Shown here piece after piece: positions 58,299 through 64,000 of a stretch of 64,000 nt of DNA. This DNA is from Actinopolymorpha rutila. GTDB lineage: Bacteria; Actinomycetota; Actinomycetes; Propionibacteriales; Actinopolymorphaceae. The notes below the pieces were generated by a model. That model had not been told where the DNA came from. It worked only from the letters and a program-made list of their open reading frames with translations, and made no database searches. Position 1 is the first letter of the stretch; the number at the start of each line of letters is the position of its first letter. The DNA is taken from positions 5,766,001 to 5,830,000 of the forward strand of contig NZ_JACBZH010000001.1 of NCBI RefSeq assembly GCF_013407855.1, read 5' to 3'. The translations under genes and the position numbers were made by a program.

Positions 58299-59336
58299 CT
58301 ACTTGGCGTAGGAGTGCAGGCCGGCGATGAAGAAGTTGACGCCGACCAGGTTGAACACCAGTGCGGCGTAGGACACCAGCGCGATCCCCGACACCTTGGT
58401 CCGCCAGCCGGCCGTCGACCGTGCGTGCAGGTAGGCGGCGTAGCAGACCCAGGTGATGAACATCCAGGTCTCCTTGGGGTCCCAGCCCCAGTAGCGACCC
58501 CAGGCCGCCGCCGCCCAGACCGCGCCCGCGATCAGCGCGAACGTCCAGATCGGGAACGCGAACGCGTTCAGCCGGTACGCCACCCGGTCGATGGCCTGCG
58601 CGGACGGAAGCTGGGCGAAGTAGCCGCCGGGAGTGCGGGCCCCGGATGCCACCCGGCGTTCGTAGCGGGCCTTGAAGATCTGCAGGGCGCTGGCGACCGC
58701 ACCCAGGGTGAAGATGCCGGTGGCCAGGCAGGCGGCGGACACGTGGATGGCCAGCCAGTACGACTGCAGCGCGGGGATCAGCCCGGTCACCGGGACGTAG
58801 AGCACCGAGATGGCCACCGTGAGCAGGACCAGCACGAACCCGGTCAGCGGCAGCCCGAGGAAGTTGGTGCGCAGCTTCCGCAGGGACACGAGGTAGACGA
58901 CCATGATCACGAAGCTGCCGGTGATGGAGAACTCGTACAGGTTGCTCCACGGCACCCGGCCGGCCGCGAATCCCCGGCACAGCACGCCCGCGCCGAGCAG
59001 GCCGGCGGACAGGATCGTCAGCGCCACGCCGATCCGGGCGAACAGGTCGGCCCGGTCCACGCCGCCCCCGCCGTCCGACGGCTGCTCGCGTTCCAGCACG
59101 GCGACGCCGCCACCGGACTCGCCCGCACCGGGCTGGTCACCGGCGGCCGACTCGACCGCCGTGGTGGCCGCACCGCTCGTCTCGCCACTCACTGTCGCGG
59201 CCTGCTCCGCCCGGCCGGACGTACGGCGCTCGCGGCGGAACGCCCACTCGGCCGCGTGCGCCAGCATCGCCAGCGCGATCACCGCCGTCGAGGCGTAGAC
59301 GAAGTTGTCCGACAAGCTCGCGAGCAACGAACTCAC
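58299..59336 (-). CDS. ccsB: Cytochrome c biogenesis protein CcsB (ResC type)
   Basis: Membrane component of system II cytochrome c maturation, 345 residues, about eight helices. It handles heme and, with ResB, attaches it to apocytochrome outside the membrane. The heme-handling tryptophan-rich motif is present as WGRYWGWDPKETWMFITWVC. SYWLAIHVSAACLATGIFTL and the late histidine in YLHARSTAGWRTK fit the heme ligands. A hydrophilic insert of about 60 residues follows the first helix (roughly 32-90). GTG start overlaps the resB stop (GTGA at 59333-59336). Last gene of the ccs unit. Confidence 0.93.
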   Translation of the reverse strand: MSSLLASLSDNFVYASTAVIALAMLAHAAEWAFRRERRTSGRAEQAATVSGETSGAATTAVESAAGDQPGAGESGGGVAVLEREQPSDGGGGVDRADLFARIGVALTILSAGLLGAGVLCRGFAAGRVPWSNLYEFSITGSFVIMVVYLVSLRKLRTNFLGLPLTGFVLVLLTVAISVLYVPVTGLIPALQSYWLAIHVSAACLATGIFTLGAVASALQIFKARYERRVASGARTPGGYFAQLPSAQAIDRVAYRLNAFAFPIWTFALIAGAVWAAAAWGRYWGWDPKETWMFITWVCYAAYLHARSTAGWRTKVSGIALVSYAALVFNLVGVNFFIAGLHSYAK

Positions 59337-61030
59337 GGTGATTCCTCCCCGGCCGGGGCCGCACGACCGGGCAGGTCCGCGGCGATTCTGTCGATCTCGA
59401 CGGCGAGGTCGCGCGTCTCGTCGTCGTCGGCGCCGGCCGGGCCGGACCGCCCCTCCCGCTCGGCGCGGTCTCCCTCGTCGGGTGCCGCCCGGGCCACGCC
59501 CGGTGCGCGGGAGCTGAGCCGTTCGCCCTTGTCCATGCCGGCGATCGCGACCACGGTACGCCCGTTGTCTGTGCCGACTCGCACCCACACCCGGCGGCGA
59601 CGTACTACAAGGGATAGTAGCAACCCGAACAGGGCGAGCACCGCGCCCACCAGCGCCACCGGAGCACCCGGGTTGCTGCTGATCTGGAGGTTGACCCAGC
59701 GGGTGTAGCCGTCGAGGCGGATGCTCCCGCCGCCCGGCAGCGCGGCGGTCTGCCCGGGCTCCAGCGACTTGCGCCAGGGCCCGTCCCCGCCCTTGAGCTG
59801 GGTCAGCCGGGTCTTGTCGAGGCTGTACACCGACTGCGGCACGCCCTCGTCCAGGCCGAGGTTTCCGGTGTACCCGGTGAGGAACACCATCGGCCGCAAC
59901 GCGTCCGGGAACGCCGAGATCGGGCCGCGCTGCTGGTCGATCATCCCCGTCGGGAGGAAGAAGCCCTCGAACCCGAACTGCTTCGGCCGGGCGTCGGGCA
60001 CCTTCACCACGCCCGTGGAGGAGAAGTTCGCGTCCTGGGGCAGGAACGGCACCGGCCCGGAGAACGCCACCTTGCCGCTGCCGTCCCGGACGGTGAACCG
60101 GGGCGCGTACCCGTGGCCGCTCAGGTGGATCTGCGTACCGTCCACGTGCAGGGGGTGGTTGATCCGCAGGTGGTAGTCGCGGGTGGTGGCACCCGGGCGC
60201 GGGGTGTACGCCAGGGCCGCGTCGAACGACCGCGGCGAGCCGCTCTCCTCGCCGTTGGTGGCGAACTTCACCTTGAAACTCTTCACGGTGAACGAGAACG
60301 GCGCCAGCTGACTCTCCTTGAACAGCCCGCCGCCCTGGTAGCCGTCGTACTGCGTCACGGTGTTGGCGAAGCCGTTGCCGACGACGACCAGCACGGTGCC
60401 GCGGAAACCGAACAGGCTGCCGATGGCCACGCCGACCAGCACCACCACGATCGCCATGTGGAAGAGGAGGTTGCCTACTTCGCGCAGGTAGCCGCGTTCG
60501 CCGGACAGCGAGGAACCGGCCGGCCCCTCGTCGGCCACCACGCGGTAGCGCGCCGCGCGCAGCCGGTCCCGGGCGGCCGCGAGCACCTTTTCCGGCGGGG
60601 TGTCGGTGGTCCAGGAACGATGCACCGACAGCCGCTCCAGGCGGCGCGGCGCGACCGGTGGCCGGGACCGGATCAGCCGCCAGTGGGCGAGCGTGCGCGG
60701 CAGGATGCAGCCGAGCAGGGACACCAGCAACAGCAGGTAGATCGCGCCGAACCACGGCGAGCCGAACACGTCGAACAGCCCGAGCTTCTCGTACCACCGC
60801 GACAGGCCGGGGTTGTTGCGGATGAACTCCGCCACCGTCACCGGGTTGATCCGGCGCTGCGGGATGAGCGTGCCGGGGATGGAAGCCACCGCCAGCAGGA
60901 ACAACAGGATGAGGGCGGTACGCATGGACGTCAGCTGCCGCCACACCCAGCGGGTCAGCTCCCGTGCGCCCAGCGGCGGCGCGTCCTTGGCCGCCGTCAC
61001 CTGGCGTTCGCGTTCCTGCGTCGAAGCCAT
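59333..61030 (-). CDS. resB: Cytochrome c biogenesis protein ResB
   Basis: ResB, 565 residues, partner of CcsB in system II. Helices near the N-terminus include MRTALILLFLLAVASIPGTL and WFGAIYLLLLVSLLGCILPR, then VGNLLFHMAIVVVLVGVAIG with the heme-associated histidine. A large outer domain of about 270 residues follows, with one last helix (NPGAPVALVGAVLALFGLLL). A cytoplasmic tail of about 70 Arg/Glu-rich residues ends the chain. It starts 3 bp after the ccdA end and overlaps ccsB. Confidence 0.94.
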   Translation of the reverse strand: MASTQERERQVTAAKDAPPLGARELTRWVWRQLTSMRTALILLFLLAVASIPGTLIPQRRINPVTVAEFIRNNPGLSRWYEKLGLFDVFGSPWFGAIYLLLLVSLLGCILPRTLAHWRLIRSRPPVAPRRLERLSVHRSWTTDTPPEKVLAAARDRLRAARYRVVADEGPAGSSLSGERGYLREVGNLLFHMAIVVVLVGVAIGSLFGFRGTVLVVVGNGFANTVTQYDGYQGGGLFKESQLAPFSFTVKSFKVKFATNGEESGSPRSFDAALAYTPRPGATTRDYHLRINHPLHVDGTQIHLSGHGYAPRFTVRDGSGKVAFSGPVPFLPQDANFSSTGVVKVPDARPKQFGFEGFFLPTGMIDQQRGPISAFPDALRPMVFLTGYTGNLGLDEGVPQSVYSLDKTRLTQLKGGDGPWRKSLEPGQTAALPGGGSIRLDGYTRWVNLQISSNPGAPVALVGAVLALFGLLLSLVVRRRRVWVRVGTDNGRTVVAIAGMDKGERLSSRAPGVARAAPDEGDRAEREGRSGPAGADDDETRDLAVEIDRIAADLPGRAAPAGEESP

Positions 61031-61033
61031 CCG

Positions 61034-61813
61034 TCACACCACCGTCAGGAAGTTGCTGGCCCACTGCCGCAGCGGGCCGATCACGGCGTCCCAGGCCCCG
61101 GTGACCATGGCCAGGCCGACCAGGATCAGCAGCGCGCCACCGGCTCGGGTCACCCACACGTGGTGGCGGCGCACCCAGGACAGCCCGCCCAGCACCCGCC
61201 GGAAGCCGAGCGCCACCAGGACGAACGGCACGCCGAGACCGAGCGCGTAGGCGAGCATCAGCAGCGAACCACGCCCGGCGGTCCCCTCGTTGACCGCGAG
61301 CGTCGCCGCCACGCCGAGCGTGGGGCCGACGCACGGCGTCCAGCCCAGGCCGAACAGCACGCCGAGCAGCGGCGCCGCGGCCAGCCCGACCGCCGGCACC
61401 TTGTGCACCCGTACGTCGCGTTGCAGCCAGGGCACGAGTCCGACGAACGCCAGCCCGAGCAGGATCGCCACCACGCCGAGGATCCGGGTGAGCAAGCCGG
61501 CGTTGACAGCGAGGAAGTTGCCCACCACGCCGAACACCGCGCCGATGGAGACGAACACCGCGGCGAAGCCGAGGACGAACAACAACGCGCCGGCCAACAT
61601 CCGGCCCCGCCGAGCCGAGGCCAGGTCGGCGCCGGTGAGCCCGGTGACGTAGGACAGGTAGCCCGGCACCAGCGGCAGCACGCACGGGGACAGGAACGAC
61701 ACCAGGCCGGCCAGTGCCGCGATCGGGATCGCCAGCATCAGCGAGCCGTGCAGTGCCGTACGCGCGAACCCGTCGCCCACCGATGTCGCCGCGGCCGAGA
61801 AGAGCAGGCTCAC
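61034..61813 (-). CDS. ccdA: Cytochrome c biogenesis protein CcdA
   Basis: CcdA, 259 residues, a six-helix membrane protein that carries reducing power across the membrane to ResA. The two redox cysteines are readable: LAGLVSFLSPCVLPLVPGYL and VLFGLGWTPCVGPTLGVAAT. The GTG at 61813 overlaps the resA stop by GTGA (61810-61813). The longer reading upstream lies inside resA in another frame. Confidence 0.94.
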   Translation of the reverse strand: MSLLFSAAATSVGDGFARTALHGSLMLAIPIAALAGLVSFLSPCVLPLVPGYLSYVTGLTGADLASARRGRMLAGALLFVLGFAAVFVSIGAVFGVVGNFLAVNAGLLTRILGVVAILLGLAFVGLVPWLQRDVRVHKVPAVGLAAAPLLGVLFGLGWTPCVGPTLGVAATLAVNEGTAGRGSLLMLAYALGLGVPFVLVALGFRRVLGGLSWVRRHHVWVTRAGGALLILVGLAMVTGAWDAVIGPLRQWASNFLTVV

Positions 61814-62469
61814 CGCAGCCCCGTCACGTCGGTGGTGAGTTGTTCGAGGGTGCGGCGGCTGACGTTGCCGAGCACCCGCGCGGCGACCCGGCCCTGCTTG
61901 TCGATCACCAGCGTCGACGGGATCGCGCTCGGCGGCAGCGTCGCCCGGAAGCCCAGCAGCTGGTCGCCGTTCGGGTCGTAGATGCTGGGGTACGGCACGT
62001 CGAAGGTACGCACGAACGCCTGTGCCGGTTGGCGGGAGACGTCCCGGGTGTTGATGCCGAGGAACTCCACGCCCTTGGCCCGCAGGGCGCGGGCGGCGGC
62101 GGCCAGGTCGGGCGCCTCCTTGCGGCAGGGCGCGCACCAGGAGCCCCAGACGTTCAGCACGACGACCTTGCCGCGGTAGTCGGCGAGCGCGATCCGCTTG
62201 CCGTCCAGTGTGGTTCCGGCCACCGCCGGGGCTCGCCGGCGTTCGTCCGGCGGCATGGTGGTGACGGTGCCGCTGCCGGAGACGAACCTCGTGGTGGCGT
62301 TGGTCGAACGCGAGCCGTCGCCGCCCTCTCCACCGCCGCCGGAGCCGTCACCCGAACAGCCGGCGAGTCCGGCCACGCCCAACAGGGCGAGCGTCGCCAT
62401 CGCGGCGAGCGCACGCGACCGCGCGCCCCGCGGGTGCTTCGGTGACCTCGAACCCATACCGCCGTTCAT
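61810..62469 (-). CDS. resA: Thioredoxin-like lipoprotein ResA/TlpA
   Basis: A 219-residue extracytoplasmic thiol-disulfide protein that keeps apocytochrome heme sites reduced. It has a lipoprotein signal (MATLALLGVAGLAGC, Cys about 38) and a Gly/Glu-rich linker, then a TlpA thioredoxin fold with the active site VLNVWGSWCAPCRKEAPDLA and a TDVTGL C-terminus. The reductant is supplied by CcdA, the next gene. The context hemL-phosphatase-resA-ccdA-resB-ccsB is a conserved actinobacterial order. Confidence 0.93.
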   Translation of the reverse strand: MNGGMGSRSPKHPRGARSRALAAMATLALLGVAGLAGCSGDGSGGGGEGGDGSRSTNATTRFVSGSGTVTTMPPDERRRAPAVAGTTLDGKRIALADYRGKVVVLNVWGSWCAPCRKEAPDLAAAARALRAKGVEFLGINTRDVSRQPAQAFVRTFDVPYPSIYDPNGDQLLGFRATLPPSAIPSTLVIDKQGRVAARVLGNVSRRTLEQLTTDVTGLR

Positions 62470-62482
62470 CCTCAGCTGATGT

Positions 62483-63139
62483 TCACGCCCCGGCGACGAA
62501 CTTCTTGCCCGCCAGGCCGCCCGGCAGCAGGTCGGCCGCCGGCTCGGAGTAGTCGACGGACACGATCCGGCCGTCCTCGTAGGTGAACGTCGTCAGGCTG
62601 GCAAGCGTGCATTGACGCTTGCGCGGGTCGTGCCACAGGCGGCGGCCCTCGACGTAGGAGCGCACCGTCCAGATCGGCAGCTGGTGGGAGACGAGGAGCG
62701 CCTCGTCGCCCTCCGCGGCGGTCCGCGCGTCCGCCATCGCCGCCAGCATCCGCACCACGATCGCGCGGTAGGGCTCGCCCCACGAGGGCCGGAACGGGTT
62801 GCGCAGGTGCTTCCACGAATCCGGCCGGCGCAGCGAACCGTCGCCCACCCCGAACGTCAGCCCCTCGAACAGGTTGCCCGCCTCGATCAGGCGTTCGTCG
62901 GTGGCGATCGGCAGGCCCAGCTTGTCGGCCATCGGCTGGGCCGTCTCCTGCGCGCGCTCCAGCGGCGAGGCGACCAGATGGGTGATCTGCCGGGACGCGA
63001 CGGTCTCGGCGACGCGTTCGGCCATCTCCCGCCCGAGGTCGGACAGGTGATAACCGGGGAGCCGGCCGTAGAGAACCTTCTGCGGGTTGTCGACCTCGCC
63101 GTGGCGCAGCAGATGGACGAGGGTGCGGCTTCGGCTCAC
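62483..63139 (-). CDS. Histidine phosphatase family protein
   Basis: A 218-residue phosphoglycerate mutase-like protein with intact motifs: LVHLLRHGEVDNPQKVLYGR with the catalytic histidine in Arg-His-Gly, VASPLERAQETAQPMADKLG, and the second histidine in ALLVSHQLPIWTVRSYVEGR. In mycobacteria a homologue sits at the same place between hemL and the thioredoxin gene; its substrate is unknown. The GTG start overlaps the hemL stop (GTGA at 63136-63139). Confidence 0.9.
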   Translation of the reverse strand: MSRSRTLVHLLRHGEVDNPQKVLYGRLPGYHLSDLGREMAERVAETVASRQITHLVASPLERAQETAQPMADKLGLPIATDERLIEAGNLFEGLTFGVGDGSLRRPDSWKHLRNPFRPSWGEPYRAIVVRMLAAMADARTAAEGDEALLVSHQLPIWTVRSYVEGRRLWHDPRKRQCTLASLTTFTYEDGRIVSVDYSEPAADLLPGGLAGKKFVAGA

Positions 63140-64000
63140 GAACGCTCCTGCTCAGTCAGGTCGGCTGTCGGGGCTGGGGCCGGATCGGGTTCGGCGGCAG
63201 CGGCGGCCCGGGCCGCGGCCGGCAGGGCGGAGGCGATGCGGTCCAGCGCCTCCTCGTCGTGCGCGGCACTGACGAACCACACCTCGAACGCGCTCGGCGG
63301 CAGGTGCACCCCGCCGTCGAGCATCGCGTGGAAGAACGCCCGGAACCGGTGCTGCGCCTGCGAGCGGGCGTCGTCGAAGTTGCGGACCCGCGGCACCTCG
63401 GTGGGGTCTACGAAGAAGATGCTGAAGAGGTTCCCGGCGAACTGCGGCAGGTGGGGTACGCCCTCCTTGGTCAGCGCCTCGCCGACCAGTCCGGCGATGG
63501 TGGCCGCCGTCTTGTCCAGGTGTGCGTAGACCTGCGCGTCGGCCAGGCGCAGCGTGGTGAGCCCGGCCGTGGTGGCGATGGGGTTACCCGCCAGCGTGCC
63601 GGCCTGGTAGACCGGCCCGGCCGGGGACAGCCGCTCCATGTGGGCCGCCTTCCCGCCGAAGGCCGCGGCCGGGAAGCCGCCGCCCATCACCTTGCCGAAC
63701 GTCACCAGGTCGGCGGCCACGCCGTCGATGCCGTACCAACCGGAACGGCTCACCCGGAAGCCCGTCATCACCTCGTCGGAGATGAACAACGCCCCGTGCT
63801 CGTGTGCGGTTCGGGCCAGGAACTCGTTGAACCCGTCCTCGGGTGGTACCGCTCCCATGTTGCCCGGCGCGGCCTCGGTGATGATCGCCGCGATCTCCCC
63901 GCCGTACCTCGCGAAGACGTCGCTCACCGCCGCGCGGTCGTTGTACGGGACCACCAGGGTGTCGCCCGCCTGGGCACCGGTCACGCCCGGGGAGTCTGGA
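63136..64000 (-). CDS. hemL: Glutamate-1-semialdehyde 2,1-aminomutase, C-terminal part (runs off the window)
   Basis: HemL converts glutamate-1-semialdehyde to 5-aminolevulinate in the C5 heme pathway. The window holds about 288 residues; the start lies beyond 64000. In frame the first codons read PDSPGVTGAQAGDTLVVPYN, a normal internal HemL segment. The PLP lysine is in DLVTFGKVMGGGFPAAAFGG, and ALFISDEVMTGFRVSRSGWY and VYQAGTLAGNPIATTAGLTT are diagnostic. The last 40 residues are an Ala/Pro/Asp-rich tail not present in most HemL. The gene leads into the cytochrome c maturation genes, which need heme. Confidence 0.94.
   Translation of the reverse strand, partial: PDSPGVTGAQAGDTLVVPYNDRAAVSDVFARYGGEIAAIITEAAPGNMGAVPPEDGFNEFLARTAHEHGALFISDEVMTGFRVSRSGWYGIDGVAADLVTFGKVMGGGFPAAAFGGKAAHMERLSPAGPVYQAGTLAGNPIATTAGLTTLRLADAQVYAHLDKTAATIAGLVGEALTKEGVPHLPQFAGNLFSIFFVDPTEVPRVRNFDDARSQAQHRFRAFFHAMLDGGVHLPPSAFEVWFVSAAHDEEALDRIASALPAAARAAAAAEPDPAPAPTADLTEQERS

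Overview
The window is chromosomal DNA of a very GC-rich actinobacterium. The evidence is strong G/C bias at third codon positions, many GTG starts, stop/start overlaps of the ATGA or GTGA type between successive genes, and an aerobic respiratory gene set built on menaquinone: a 14-subunit complex I, MenA/C/D/E/F/G, a menaquinone reductase, system II cytochrome c maturation and KorAB. The gene content and order fit Propionibacteriales-like actinobacteria, but I cannot name a genus from the sequence alone. I see no rRNA, tRNA, insertion sequence, prophage, CRISPR array or replication origin.

Layout. 1-7.7 kb is accessory: a DinB-like protein, a polar amino acid ABC transporter, a frameshifted PLP aminotransferase, a histidine phosphatase with an altered RHG motif, a DUF1203 protein and a peptide-type solute-binding lipoprotein. 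8-12 kb holds korA-korB-rarD, which overlap and are probably translationally coupled. 12-18.5 kb is mixed: MOSC protein, sulfotransferase, DUF427 protein, a short PhoX-like protein, a MobA-like nucleotidyltransferase, a Ser/Thr/Pro-rich membrane protein and a fused polysaccharide deacetylase-glycosyltransferase. 18.4-37.2 kb is on the minus strand: menJ, then nuoA-N, then a long-chain polyprenyl diphosphate synthase. 37.4-41.2 kb has a DUF433/DUF5615 toxin-antitoxin pair, menG divergent from menF, and a hemolysin III protein. 41.3-50.5 kb has an ABC-F ATPase, a DUF2207 protein, a GNAT protein, menD and menC on the minus strand, and menE and menA on the plus strand. 50.5-56.5 kb has a Cds1-like PLP enzyme, a DUF3533-like protein, TetR and SMR genes behind twin palindromes, then lrp-threonine dehydratase-DUF4229. 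56.5-64 kb ends with a PLDc_N protein, a phosphotransferase with a 90-bp tandem repeat, and hemL(partial)-phosphatase-resA-ccdA-resB-ccsB.

How the genes work together. The polyprenyl synthase makes the side chain. MenF, MenD, MenC and MenE belong to the route that makes the naphthoquinone ring. MenA joins ring and chain, MenG methylates the product, and the reductase next to nuo saturates part of the chain. Complex I then reduces the quinone. The ccs genes assemble c-type cytochromes for the rest of the chain, and HemL is in the heme pathway. KorAB provides a ferredoxin-linked TCA step.

The window is mostly conserved housekeeping, and I found no clearly new multi-gene system. The best leads are regulatory: a Rex-type operator in front of menJ, a perfect 19-bp dyad between divergent menC and menE, twin TetR-type palindromes in front of the SMR gene, and a phased GTGGAAC array plus hairpin between menJ and nuoA. 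A second theme is the many short tandem repeats, in frame and intergenic, with units of 9 to 30 bp.
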